From Silene latifolia (lineage: Eukaryota > Streptophyta > Magnoliopsida > Caryophyllales > Caryophyllaceae), in contig NC_133528.1 of assembly GCF_048544455.1 (NCBI RefSeq), positions 48,889,502-48,953,501 on the forward strand: a stretch of 64,000 nt of DNA, read 5' to 3'. The notes beneath the pieces are model-generated. The model had not been told where the DNA came from, searched no databases, and worked only from the letters and a program-made list of their open reading frames with translations. Below, piece by piece: positions 34,393-46,601 of the stretch. A program made the translations under genes and the position numbers. Within the stretch, counting starts at the first letter, position 1. The number at the start of each line of letters is the position of its first letter.

Positions 34393-35677
34393 TGTTAGAA
34401 ATCTGGATCTCTATACTCAACATATTCATATATGTTATAATTTTAATTTAGTCATAAAATTAAAAGGTGATCTTATGCATGCAAACTACAAAATAAATAA
34501 AGAAGAAATCATCATCTCACATTGATATTTCGGTTTATATGGGCACAAGAGAGTTCTCCTACTCTCTTGTTCTTGAGCTTTCCTTAGTGGATGAACAAGG
34601 ATTCAAGAAGAGAATCCCTCCCAAAAGTATTATACCCAAGATAACAACTTAATAAAATTAATATTATTATTACTAGAATAATACTAATTTTGTATTAAAA
34701 TTGACCCAAAAATATTATTGGACTCTTTATTATTTCGGTTTAGAGAGAAGGAAGAGAAGGAAGAATTTTATCTTTCTAAAACTCTAATTTTAGATGAATA
34801 ATGAATGAAAAATGATCTAAAATGTTTTTGGTAGTGTATATTAGGTAAAATGAGGAGAAAAACCCATGGTTTTCTCCTCTCAAAAACCGGGTGGAATGGG
34901 GAAGGGAAGAGGGCCAATGCATGAACAAAGTGTTCTTCACAATGACGACTAGGTTTGCATGGCTAGTATTTAGGTAAATCATTATGCTTACCACTAACAT
35001 AATTAACCTAATATTTTCCTAATCCTCCCATTATTTCGGTTTACATGGATAAAATGGACTCCATTTTATCTTTGTCAAATTGTCAAATTGTCATATGTCA
35101 CATGTCATATGTCACATAAAATTGTTATGTATTTTTAACATATTAAAAATCAACGCATTAATAAAAATACGTCATATACAAAAATCGACTTAGTAATTCG
35201 TAATTACTTGTACCAAAATATTTTACCAAATGTAAATCACAACATCTTGTATTTACAATAAATTATTCATTCAAATGCAATTGTTTCTTTAAACAATAAT
35301 TTCATCCAAGTAATAAAACAATTCGATTCCTTAGACCGTATCTTATTTAATCAAATTACAATGAGACACGTAAATATTACTTCCAAAATCGTCCGTCAAT
35401 TTTAAGTAATTTAATTGACCCGTATCGGCATACGATCAATTAAATGATCAATTAAGAGTGTTACCCTTTAGGTATGACCTAAGGGGATCAACTGGTCACC
35501 ACCGTCTCACGACAGTAATGTCAAACTCTAGTCAGCCAATCATTACCGATATATGTGGACCAGTTGACAGTAAAATATTGCTTCCCAATTTGTATTCTTT
35601 AAAATGAGACTTAAACATGTGATCATTATGATCAAAAGTTGTGATCGCATAATTGTCGGAGGACACATATTCCAACA
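34393..35677 (-). repeat. Copia-type solo LTR
   Basis: It is 1,285 bp long, starts TGTTAGAAATC and ends TTCCAACA. It has a perfect 5-bp duplication tcctc (34388-34392 and 35678-35682). It is the same family as 2338-22660 and 49555-51036. No internal domain is present. Confidence 0.93.
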
Positions 35678-37444
35678 TCCTCATCTAAGTGGCGGAAATT
35701 ATCTAAAGGGGAAGCAATTCAAGGGTACACACTCCTTCATAGATGCAATTTCTTCAAACTACTAAGCCTAGAAAGATACCAATAAATCACCTCCAAGTTG
35801 TGTCAAACTAGGGTACCTTTGTCCTCAATCGTTAAATGCTTTTGTCAAGAATAGACTCCCTATGGTGTTAGAAACACTGGAGGATCGCGGAATTCCCCCT
35901 CTTGCCTAGACAAGAAGAAGGGTCGTCCCCTCTTTACCGTGCACAAAAATGGATACGATGGATAAAGGGATCGATAGTATTTGAGTTTCATTTGGGAGTT
36001 TGCTTTTGTTGTTGTTTTTCCCCCCCAATTTCTTGTGGCATATAACATTTGAGAACACTTTCTTTTTGCCATTTCTTTTGATTTTTGGCATTTCAATACT
36101 TGAAAATTTTCAACTTTTGCATTTTTCTTTTGAACATTTTCAAAGTCACCCCAATTAGTAAGGAGGGTGCCTTATATTTGAAGCATAGGAGTTTTTCATT
36201 TTTGTTACTCCTCTTTTCTTTTGATGCAATTTGCAAAAAATTTCTTTTCTTTTCTTTTCATTTCTTGAACTCAAACTTTTGAACAATTTCTTTTTGTACC
36301 CATTCCCTTTAATGACAAAATATGGTAGAACATGGATGAATGATGGTTGCATGGTTTCAAGGGTCACCTTGGAATAAACGGTAGCCAAGGAGTTATCACA
36401 TCACAAGGTACTCTTGACTAGGCCTTAATCCATGGGTCAAAGGATACTAGCATGATACATCCTAGGGTGTTTTACAAGTATTCTAACAAGCAAAGTCTTA
36501 AGAAGAAAAATCATCTACTAGGGCCTATATACACTTGTCAAACTTCCCAAGTAGATGGTTTCACAGAATTTTTCTAACATGCAATCTACATGCCATGATG
36601 CAACTAACATTTATACAACCTAATGCATATGATTCTACCAACTAATATGCCAAATAATCTAAATGCAATCCTAAATTCACATTGTTTATACCGCATCCAT
36701 CAAAATAAAGCCACATAGTCATTAACATAAAGAGGAAAAAGGAGATTGGAAAGATCATACCATGCGGTCTTCAATATCCTCATGTCTCGAATGTGGCGTA
36801 GTCAATCAATGTGAACAAGGATGAACAAACACAATATATACAAGACAATATATATAAGACTACATTATAAAGGAAATGAACATGTTTTTGATTTTTTCAA
36901 TTTTTCAATTTTTTTGGATTTTTGAATAAAATTCAAGTTAGAATTTCCCATCCCCACACTAGTATGGGCATTGTCCTCAATGGCCAATACGATAGGAAAT
37001 TATGCAAGCATGATGCATGATTTCTAAACTAAATGCAAACTATACTAAGCTACACTACATGATGCATGGGTTTTTGTTATGGCGGAGAGCGTAATTTAGA
37101 TTACCTCCCGATGCATATGCATGTACTTCCCCAAACCAAAATAGACATTATTTCTAATGTCTTAAATTTCGGGGTCGTTCATGCACACGGAATGCAATGC
37201 CTGGAACTACAAATTGTCATTTTGGATTTTTCATGTGGTAATAATAAAAAGAACACCTTAATGGAGCCAAGGTGTTAGTCCTCCTTGTTGCTAGGACTCT
37301 CAAGATGAAAACAAATATGGTACAAGTTATCAAAACATCAAATCTTTTCATGAAAATTGAAAATAAAGGGAGGGGATAAGGAAACTTCACTTAAGCTTTT
37401 GATGGGTGCCTTATGCCCGCTCCATCTAACTATGAAGATATCTT
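35678..37444 (-). other. Athila untranslated region downstream of env-like ORF
   Basis: No coding frame is supported on either strand. T-rich runs lie at 36100-36300 and 36880-36930. It is part of the 3' region of the minus-strand Athila. Confidence 0.5.
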
Positions 37445-38941
37445 CTAGAGATCGCCATCATCCCCCTCTAGGTCACTATCCCATACTTCCTTGGATGCAT
37501 CACTTGTATTAAGGTCCATGAACTCATCTTCTTCGCTATTGAGATCCACCGTATCCCCACCATAAGATCTATCGCTCCCTTCTCCTTCTTGCCTATTTGC
37601 CCCTTCATTTGATTTTTCCGAATTTGGGAAGAGTATGTCCATTTGTGCCCAAGAGGGGAACATTCCCTCCTCACTCACCTTCCCTTGTTGAACCATGTTG
37701 TGAAATTGAGGGTAAAGAGCATAGTAGCTATCCACGGCGGCTTTGTATTGGCGCAAATGCATGGCTTGGAGGATCCCCGTCACAAAGTCATCTCGGGGGA
37801 GAATAAAGGGGTTAGGGTGGTTGTAAGGTTGGTACTTAAAGGGGTAGGGAGGTATCTTTATTTTCTCATCTTGTTGTTGTTGCTCTTGTTGTTGTTGGGG
37901 ATTTGGTGGTGGTGGTGCTTGACTTACTTGGGTTTGTCTTGCGGGGATGAGGTAGGATGGGATCGGTGATAGAGGATCCCTCTGTGGTGAAATTCTTGGT
38001 AGACCGGTCATTGGCAAGTAGATTGGGTCACTCCCCTTTGTTATCCACTTGATTCTCTTGTCGACCCCCTCAAGGGTTATCCAATGATGTTGCACAAGAA
38101 GGAGTTCTTCATTTATCCCTGTATTCCCAGAAAGAGGAGTGTACTCATTGTTCTCATTGAATTGTGGATTGAAATGTTTTTCAATCCTTGTAATGAGCCC
38201 TCCATTAACGATATGTTTCATCCCATCGTCATCTCCGTTTCTAAACTTAGACCACTTCTCAAGTAGTACGAGAGGAGCATTAAAATGGTATCCACCCCTT
38301 CCTTGGATATTGAGATAGGACTCCATGAACACAAGATCGAGTTCGTTCACAATTACCGGGTCCCGGCGTGCAAGGATGGTGCCGGAATGGAACCGGTAAG
38401 TGAGTCTCAAGATAGGGTTTTGAATGTGGAAAGCTAGACACTCCTTGATGTACATAAAATCACGGCCGGTCATGGCCCTCCAAAGGAGTGCAACACTATA
38501 TTTCTTCGGCTTTGATGTCCGGGTAGGCGAGACATCGAGGCCAAGTACATTAGCAAATTCCACTAGAGTCATCATTCTCGAAACACTTTCCAACCTAAAT
38601 TCTATACAAATCGTTTTGTCCAAGGTTGTGATTTTCAAGAAGCTTAAAAATTCAAGAACAAGGGATCGGTAGGTTTGCTCTTACATGTGGAATAGGGTAG
38701 AGAGACCAAACAATTAAAAAAGGGCTTCCATTTGATGGTAAATCCCAAGCGTCCTTAAAGTTCTATGGCATAAAAACTTTGTAGGGAGAATGTTCTTACC
38801 AAGAAGTCGGTGAAAAACGAGCTTTTGCACATCATTTACGAATTCAACATTAGAGAAGTCATCAAGCTTGGTAAGATCCATAATTTCTTCATGCTCCCTC
38901 CTTAGAGTGTTAATGTGAGAAGTAGAAGAACTTCCTCTCAC
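37445..38941 (-). pseudogene. ATHILA env-like ORF (third ORF), broken
   Basis: The reading starts at ATG 38941 with a Ser/Arg-rich segment and NILPTKFLCHRTLRTLGIYH. It passes two in-frame stops (near 38709 and 38682) and continues as a 397-codon open frame. Motifs include MMTLVEFANVLGLDV, LLWRAMTGRDFMYIKECLAF and LVFMESYLNIQGRGGYHF, then a Gln/Pro-rich region and a very acidic tail. It fits the ATHILA ORF family found between pol and the 3' LTR of Athila elements and often called env-like. No signal peptide or convincing membrane helix is visible, and its function is unknown. Confidence 0.8.
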
Positions 38942-39176
38942 TCTTGTCTTCTTCTATCCCTAAATAGAGATCCTCTTGGTCCCATTCTTTGATTGTAGAG
39001 TTGGAATTTTTGATTTGTTGAAGTAGGAAGATGCTCTTTTTGGATTGAATCTTGCTTTTGAACCTTTTGATCGAAACCCTAGAATTTGGGGGTTTTTGTT
39101 TTTGTGGAGTGAAAGAGTGTTTGAGAAGTGAGTTAGGTCATATGAGATGTGGGTTTTATATTAAAAGTGGAGTGGA
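38942..39176 (-). other. Athila sequence upstream of env-like ORF, to breakpoint
   Basis: A T/G-rich noncoding stretch ends at about 39176, where the Ogre integrase frame stops matching its family after GPFLVK. Confidence 0.55.
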
Positions 39177-40436
39177 TTTGACTAGAAATGGTCCGGCCCA
39201 ATTAGGTTTGAATTTTCCCCGTGGATCGACAAGTAAAAGAGCTCTAACCGATTTGAGTACTAAGTCTCCTTCCTTTATGTTCCTGGGCCTAACCCTTTTG
39301 TTGAAAGCTCGTTTGATACGTGCTTGATATGTTTGGACATTGTGCAGGGCGCGTAGCCTACATTCATCCAGGAGGATGAGTTCTTCATATCTATCCCTCT
39401 TCCAATCGGCTTCTGGGATTTGACTTTCGAGTAAAATACGCAAGGATGGTATCTCTAGCTCGACCGGTTGTACAGCTTCCATGCCGTAGGTCAAATAGAA
39501 AGGTGTGGCCCCAGTGGGCGTCCTAACAGATGTGCGATATCCCCATAAAGCAAAGGGTATCTTGCTTGGCCAATCTCGATAGTTGTCAATCATTTTTTTG
39601 AGAATTGTGACAACGTTCTTGTTTGCTACCTCTACCGCGCCATTAGTTTGTGGTCTATAGGGCGAAGAGTGGTGATATCTAATTTTGTAATTGGCTAGCA
39701 ATTGCTCAGTCTCAGCTTGGAAATGTGATCCATTATCACTAATGATCTCATGTGGGCAACCGTATCGACAGATGATGTTGTTCTGTATGAACTTTGCCAC
39801 GTTTTTAGCCGTGAGACTAGTGTAGGAAGCCGCTTCTACCCATTTGGTGAAATAGTCGATTGCCACTAGGATGAAACAGTGACCTCCTGTTCCTGTTGGG
39901 GTTATCTTCCCGATTATGTCAATTCCCCAGGCAGAAAATGGCCAAGGAGATGTCATCGTGTAGAGCAATGAAGGAGGGACATGTTGTACGTTCCCGAAGA
40001 TTTGGCAATTGTGGCAGTGTCTTACGTATTTGATACAATCGGATTTTATTGTGGTCCAATAATACCCCAAATGTGTGATTTTCTTTGCCATCATGGGCCC
40101 ACTCATTTGAGGACCGCATTCTCCATCATGGACTTCTTCCATCACTTTTCGTGCCTGTGAATGATCAAGGCAACGTAGGATTACACCAAGAGGTGTTCTT
40201 TTGTATAACTCTCCTTGCATGAGAATGTATTGGGAAGCTAGTAGGCATATAGCACGTTGTCCCCTCTTGTCCATATCCGGTGGATAGGTACCGTTGAGCT
40301 TGAAATTTAGGATTGCTTGGAACCAGGGTTCCTGTGCGATTTCCTCTTCATCGGTGATTTGATGGACATAAGCCGGCTCTGACCGTCGTTCGATACATAA
40401 AGGCATTTCTACCATGTCATCTGGCATATTAATCAA
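39177..40436 (-). pseudogene. pol: Ogre integrase, truncated at C-terminus
   Basis: The zinc finger HDGECGPQMSG...CHNCQ is followed by the core with catalytic Asp in WGIDIIG, Asp in ISDNGSHF and Glu in NGAVEVANKN. The GPY-type C-terminus (GDLVLKSVRALLLVDPRGKF, NWAGPFLVK) comes last. The core is open and all three acidic residues are present. The sequence leaves the family at about 39177, and the final codons are Athila DNA read by chance. Confidence 0.92.
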
Positions 40437-41452
40437 AGATGCGAGTTTTGCAAGAGTATCTGCAAATTGATTTTCTTCCCGAGGTAGGTGTAGATAGGTT
40501 ATGTGATCAAAGAATTGGGCAACTTGGTCTATTCTAGCTTGATAAGGTGCTAGGCTTTCGCTTCGAATTTTCCAAGATCCCGTAACTTGATTGATAATCA
40601 GGGATGAATCCCCATGTACTCAGAGGTTGTTAATGCCTAAGCTCACTGCCGCTTGTAGTCCAATGAGACAAGCTTCGTATTCTGCTGCGTTATTTGTCTC
40701 CTCGAAGTCGAGTTTGACAGAGATTGGTGTATGCTCACCTTAATTCCAAATCCTCTTAAGTTTGATGCTCCATCAAAGTAAAGGTCCGAGGAGTCTACAT
40801 CAGTTTGGAGTATATCCTCGTCCGGAAATGACCAAGTATCTATTGTTTGTGCATCATTGATGGGATTTTCTGCGAAGAATTCGGCCACGGCGCGACCTTT
40901 TATTACTTTCAGAGGCACATACTTGAGATTGAACTCTGAGAGCATCAAAGTCCATCTTGCTAGACGCCCGTTGAGGACGGGTTTTTCGAAGAGGTATTTG
41001 ACTGGATCCATTTTGGAGTATATTTTGACGGAGTAGCTAAGTATGTAATGGCGTAGCTTCTTCGTTGCCCACACAAGAGCGAGGCATGTCTTTTCGAGTT
41101 GTGAGTATTTGCACTCGTACTCCAAGAACTTCTTACTAAGGTAGTAGATAGCCCTTTCTTCGCTTCCTACAGTTTGAGCTAGCATGGCACCCATGGTTAT
41201 TTCGGTTACTGTGAGATATAAACCAAGAGGTTGATCTCGTTGAGGTGGCATGAGCACTGGTGGTTTAGCCAATGTTTCCTTGATTCGGTCAAATGCCTTT
41301 TGACAATCATCATCCCACATGGTGTGATCCATTTTCTTTAGCTTCTTGAAGATGGGCTCGCAAATCATGGTGAGTTTTGATATGAATCGACTTACATATT
41401 GCACTTTTCCCAGGAATCCTCTGACTTCTTTTTCTGTTTGAGGTTGTGGCAT
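40437..41452 (-). pseudogene. pol: Ogre RNase H and archaeal-type RNase H
   Basis: RT thumb and first RNase H include VRGFLGKVQYVSRFISKLT, PPVLMPPQRDQPLGLYLTVT and AIYYLSKKFLEYECKYSQLE. The second RNase H starts with DLYFDGASNLRGFG and then shifts frame. Its remainder (ETNNAAEYEACLIGLQAAV and a DSSLIINQV motif) is readable to 40437. The frameshift is near 40745 and a stop lies in the following part. Confidence 0.85.
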
Positions 41453-41497
41453 TTCGATCAGAGCCTTGATCTTGGAAGGGTCTATTTCTGTACCTCG

Positions 41498-42511
41498 TTA
41501 GCTAACGACGTATCCCAGAAGTTTGCCAGATGTTACTCCGAATGCGCACTTCTGAGGATTGAGCCTCATGTTGTATTTTCGTAGCGTTGCGAAAAATTTG
41601 CGAAGGTTCGCAATATGCCCTTCTCTATCCTTAGACTTAACAATCATGTCGTCTACGTATACCTCAACTTCCTTGTGCATCATGTCATGTAAGAGTGTAG
41701 TTGCGGTGCGTTGATATGTAGCTCCGGCGTTGATTAACCCAAACGGCATTACCGTATAGCAATAGGTTCCCCATTGAGTGACAAAAGCGGTCTTATGCAT
41801 GTCTTCTATGGCCATTTTGATTTGGTTATAACCCGCATACCCATCCATGAAGGATAGTAATGCGTGGTCTGCAGTATTGTCCACCAATATGTCAATATGT
41901 GGTAGAGGGAAGTCATCTTTAGGACTTGCTTTGTTTAAGTCCCTAAAATCAACATAAACACGGATTCTCCCATCCTTTTTGGGTACGGGTACTATGTTAG
42001 CTACCCAGTTAGAATACTCGGAAACTTTGATGAACCCGGCTTTGAATTGCTTATCGACTTCTTCCTTAATCTTGAGAGCCCATTCTGTTCTCATTCGACG
42101 AAGCTTCTGTTTCACAGGCTTGAAACCGGGCTTAATCGGAATTCTATGTTCGGCGATATCCCTGTCGATCCCTGGCATGTCCTTGTAAGACCAAGCGAAA
42201 ACGTCTTTGAACTCGTTTAGGTGGTCTATGAAATCGGCCCTTTCGGTAGAGCTTAAGGTAGTCCCTATCGTAAGTTCTTGGGGTTCTAGTTCGGTTCCTA
42301 CATTGATGGGTTCGGTGTTTTCTATTACTGGTCCCCCTTCCCCATCCTGTAGTATTTCTTTGGCTACGTAGGGAGGTATTTCAATTGAGTCTGGGTCTTG
42401 GTCATCCTCAGTATCATCGTAAACAGAATTGCACTCAAGATAACACAAAGAGTAAGCAGAACCTGATTTATTCATATTAAAATTTGAGAAAAGTTGAAAC
42501 AGAGAAGCCAT
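41498..42511 (-). pseudogene. pol: Ogre reverse transcriptase
   Basis: This is an open 337-codon segment. The pre-RT part has FAWSYKDMPGIDRDIAEHRI. RT proper has VPVPKKDGRIRVYVDFRDLN, MPFGLINAGATYQ and the YVDDMIV catalytic box, then LRLNPQKCAFGV-type thumb sequence. In Ogre an intron lies between protease and RT. The frame change between 42523 and 42511 is compatible with either that arrangement or a simple frameshift. Confidence 0.9.
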
Positions 42512-42522
42512 CTGATCTGTGG

Positions 42523-44422
42523 TCAGTGGCGGTAAAGGGACAGTCTTGGGACATTTCCCGAACTACTGTTACTATTTGAGGCTAAACTAGAAGAAATAAA
42601 GGGAATGGGGATGACGACAGGAGGAGACTCCTTAGTGACTTCTCTAGACTCCGACTCTGACTCCGACTCTGACTCTGACTCGAATTCATCGTCTTCTGGT
42701 TCTCTTTTGAACATCTCTCCTTCTCCAGTGGTGAGCTTGAAGAGTATTCCTTGATTGTTGGTCCACTTGATTGACTTTCTCCATCCTTTCTGCTGATTCG
42801 CGCTTGTTTCTGTGATTAACGCGGTAGGGTTGAAGTGATCGTCTTGAAGTATCATGGTAATGATCTCATCCTGCGCGGCTCTAACAAATCGATCTTCTCC
42901 AAACAATAGACTAACAGCTTGTTCGTCTAAGCAAGGTGCTTGACAAGCTTTGATGGTAGGAACCGTTTCTGGAGGAATGAAGTAGCAATCGTGAAAGATC
43001 TCGATTCCGGCCAGCTTCCTCTCGAGATAGTGCCAAGGTTCAGGAAATCCGTGAAAGAGTTCTAGACTTCCTTCCGTAACGAAGTATCCGTTTAGGGTAG
43101 GGAGATAGGGTCGCATTTGGACTCCCACGTACTTACGGTTTTGAACTTGAGCAAGCATCTCGAGAACTTCCTCTTTGGTGGGTTTGTACCCTAGTCCAAG
43201 TGGTATCCTTTTTGAGTTGCCTTCCTTGTAGGGTGCGAAGGTGTTTCTTCGGATAGGGTTTAAAGGCATTTTAAGGAAGTATCCCTGGGATTTGAGTATG
43301 TGGTTGACCAACAAATTGGAGTAGGGATCGTAGTACAAGGGTGCCAATTCACTTTTATGACGCTTATGCTTTGGAAGCCCCCGAGCTCATATACTGGATC
43401 CGCAAGGACTTGATTGTTCGACTTCTTTTCGATTATTGCCTTGATGGGTGACGAAGTGATCGTCACCACTTTGCCATTTAGTGGGATTTTGATCTTTTGA
43501 TGAAGGGTGGATGTTACCGCTTTGGAAGCGTGAATCCAAGGTCTTCTTAGGAGTATGTTGAAGGAAGCTTCGATGTCCACTATTCGGAAGTTAACCTTTC
43601 GCTCAATTGGCCCTGTGGCTATGGTTAGGTTTACGAGTCCTACTACCTTCCGTCGTGTACCATCATATGTGCGAACACCTTAATTGGTAGGGGTCAATCC
43701 GACTCTTTCATGCCTAATATGTATGCCGTTTTGAGGGGTATGACGTTGACCGCGGAGCCATCATCTACCAAGGTCATTGGCACGTTCTTCTTTAAACAAA
43801 TGACGGTGATGTAGAGAGCCAAGTTATGACTGGCGCCAAAGGGTGGCAAATCTTTGTCTGAGTAAGTAATAGGATTACTTAGCTTCGGTGATTCTTGGAA
43901 GACCAAGTTGACTACATCGTCAGGTGTGGAGTTATGTGCTACACTTAGCTTGGCCAAAGCTTGCAGTAAAGCTTGGCGATGTGGGAATGAGCTTGCTACT
44001 AGTTGCCAGACTGAAAGATCAGCCTTTGTCTTCTGTAATTGCTTGAGCAAGTGATCAGTGGAGTCATCTTCGTTATCATTTGGTGTGACAACGTTGGTTG
44101 GACCACTTTGAGTAGTATTTTGATATGGACGGCCCGAACGAGTTAGGTGGTCCACATCTTGGTCGTCACCATTTTGGACTATTTCTTTGACTAGGGAGTT
44201 TTCAATGAGATACTCGTCCTCATCATCATCGGCCCATACTCTATTTATTGTAGCTAGTCCTCTAATTCTCATGACCTCGTCTTCTAATCGTGTGATTTGG
44301 TCGACTAGTTTATCAACCACGGCGACTATTTCTTGAATAGTGGCAGTTTGAGAGAAGATTAGTGGCACATGTTCTTTGGGTGTTGCGTTGGGGTTATGTA
44401 AATTGGTCACCACATTTTCCAA
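42523..44422 (-). pseudogene. pol: Ogre protease and protease-RT linker
   Basis: Protease motifs are MTLVDDGSAVNVIPLKTAYI (with DDGS in place of DTGS) and FNILLRRPWIHASKAVTST. Here LLGRPW has become LLRRPW. Frame changes near 43690 and 43370 break it. The linker includes PLNPIRRNTFAPYKEGNSKR and an acidic run of alternating Ser and Glu encoded by a GACTCC/GACTCT microsatellite at about 42648-42692. Confidence 0.87.
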
Positions 44423-44431
44423 TTCCCAAAC

Positions 44432-45808
44432 TTACATATCCACACTCCTTGCCCATGTGATGAAGTCGGAAATGGTAGGGGAGATAGTAGAGTAGAACCC
44501 TTCATTCTCGATCGCGTGGATCTCATCTTCAATTGGAGAAATGAGGTGTGAACAATCTAGGGTAGATTCTTCACTTGTGATCACTAGAATCCCAAGAGGG
44601 TTCTGAGTGTTGTTGGGTTTACCTCCTGGCGGTATTGGTAGTCGACCATCTTCAATCATATCTTGAAGCACATTTTTCAATTTGTAGCATTTTTCTGTGT
44701 CATGCCCCTTGCCCCTATGGTATTCACAGTACGAGTTCTCGTCCCATAACTTGGATTTCTTTTCAGGTTCGGGAGTAAGTCCTATTGGTTGGAGTTTGCC
44801 TTGCTTCATTAACCTCTTTAGAGCGTTGGAGTAAGTGTCCCCAAGATTCGTGAATTTCCTTGGTGGGGTACTTTTCTTGGATGGCTCGAGAAGGTTAACC
44901 TCATCGGTCTTGCTAGTGGAGCCGTATGAACGACTTGTTGAGCCTTGATATCCTCGGCCTACCGTTTTGGACAAGAGCCCTTTACGGATGTCATCTTCAA
45001 TCCTTGTTCCTAGTACAGTCAAGTCCTTGAAAGTTTTGATGTTTTGGTATCTCAAATGATTGTCATAGATGGGTTTGAGATTGTCTATGAACTTCTCCAC
45101 AAGGGTAGCCTCATCCGGGCGTTCAACTAGTTGGGTACTAGTCTTTCTCCACCTACTTAGGAAGTCGGTGAATCCTTCTTTGTCATTTTGGGTAAGAACC
45201 TCTAGAGTGCGCATGTTAACTTGGATCTCGGCATTATCCGCATATTGCTTAGCAAACTCGATCGCGGCATCTTCCCAAGTAGCGATCTTCTTATGTTCTA
45301 AAGAGTAGAACCATTGCTTTGGGATGGTGTCAAGAGATGAAGGAAAGATCCTTAAGAATATCTCGGGTTTGATGCCTTTGATAGACATGTAATCCTTAAA
45401 AGCACGGATGTGGTTCAAAGGGTTTTCGTGCCCCTTGAATTTAGGGATATCCGTCATATTGAAGTTGGTTGGTAATTTGGAATTGACGGCCTCATACCTG
45501 CGGTTGTTCTCAATATAAATGTCATCTCCTTTAAGGTATATCAATTGCTCCTCTAAGTATTGGAGTCTTTTCTCGGCTACAGTCATTCCCATGGGAGGAT
45601 TTTCGTCCTTGGATTCACTTGCGAAGTCACCCACTACTTCACTTTCTTGAGGAGGCAACCTCCCTTCTACGGCGTAGATCCGGCCCTCGATGGTGTCAAG
45701 GCGATCATACACTTGGTCTTGAGTAACTTGGACTTGAGCTAGTGCGGCTAGGATTCGATCATTACCATCTTGAAGTTGGTTAAAGTTCGCATCGCTTTCA
45801 GGCATCAT
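44432..45808 (-). pseudogene. gag: Ogre gag
   Basis: This is a 458-codon open frame from ATG 45808 with an N-terminal coiled coil and the capsid core (IPKQWFYSLEHKKIATWEDA, EGFTDFLSRWRKTSTQLVER). The nucleocapsid-like motif is YCEYHRGKGHDTEKCYKL. It ends at a TAA just after RSVDM. The frame continues beyond that stop into the protease part, so Gag-Pro was probably one ORF. This is the best-preserved of the three Ogre gag copies in the window. Confidence 0.9.
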
Positions 45809-46580
45809 GAAAACTGGATAAGAGATCGATGACGAATCAAAACACGATCGACCATTCTAACACACTTGCTAAGAGAAGAAATGTTTTGACTCTTGAAGTT
45901 GGTGTGTGCCACTTATGTTGAATGAGCTTTGAAGAAAAGACAAAGTTTTGAAAATGTGTATCCTAGTCAACTATAGTGTAGTTGTAGGAGTGGACTCGAA
46001 GTGAGGCTTTGAAATGGGCTTGGGCCCGAATTTTGACTCGACAGACAGACGGAGTTTTGACTGGGTTTTGCGCTAATCAATGGCCTTTTTCGAAATTTTG
46101 TTTTTAAAAAAAGGATTTTGATTTTTACAAAAATCGTCATGGTTTCGTTTAGAAATGGTGATCACGTAAGGTACAAACATTCATACAAGCATTACAACGG
46201 GATGCTGAGTGCATTTAAAAGGGTTTTGGTTTAAAGGGTGGGTTGCCATACCGAACAATCAAACCCGAAGTCTGTGGAGAGGCTCGTACCGAACAAGAGT
46301 AAGGCCGATTCCTAGTCCATTTCCTCAAGTAGTGAAGGTCCTTGATACAAACAAGAGTAAGCATCATGGTTTAGATGACGTCAATCGCTATCCATCCTTA
46401 GGCCCAAATAAGAATTAGGACCGTTTAGACGGGACGATTGGTTGAATGGGCTGGGTTGGGCCTAGGAAGGCCGAATAAAACCATCTAGGAAGACCGAGTT
46501 ATGAAAACCGACAATTGTCTTGTACAAATTATTCCCTAACCTTGTTCAAGTTTCACCCTTGGCTACACGTAAGTGTATTA
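45809..46580 (-). other. Ogre 5' leader
   Basis: This is noncoding leader between the primer site and gag. The same sequence is at 23266-23640 on the plus strand. Some Ogre elements carry an extra ORF upstream of gag, but I see none here. Confidence 0.65.
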
Positions 46581-46598
46581 TCCCCAACGGAGTCGCCA
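46581..46598 (-). other. Primer binding site, tRNA-Arg
   Basis: On the minus strand it reads TGGCGACTCCGTTGGGGA, the tRNA-Arg-type primer site characteristic of Ogre elements. Confidence 0.88.
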
Positions 46599-46601
46599 AA
46601 C

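Larger units (their letters stand above)
26480..39176 (-). mobile_element. Athila-type element, 3' half, with nested insertions
   Basis: On the minus strand it shows the env-like ORF (38941-37445), a 3' untranslated region, a polypurine tract (GGTTTGGGGATATT at 28218-28231) and the 3' LTR (28217-26480). It is interrupted by a CACTA transposon and a copia solo LTR, both with perfect duplications. The gag-pol half and the 5' LTR are missing: at about 39176 it joins an Ogre integrase. Confidence 0.82.

Noticed and set aside
37445..38941. A true viral-type envelope glycoprotein
   Set aside because: There is no signal peptide, cleavage site or clear membrane helix, and the acidic Gln/Pro-rich tail fits the ATHILA ORF family of unknown function.
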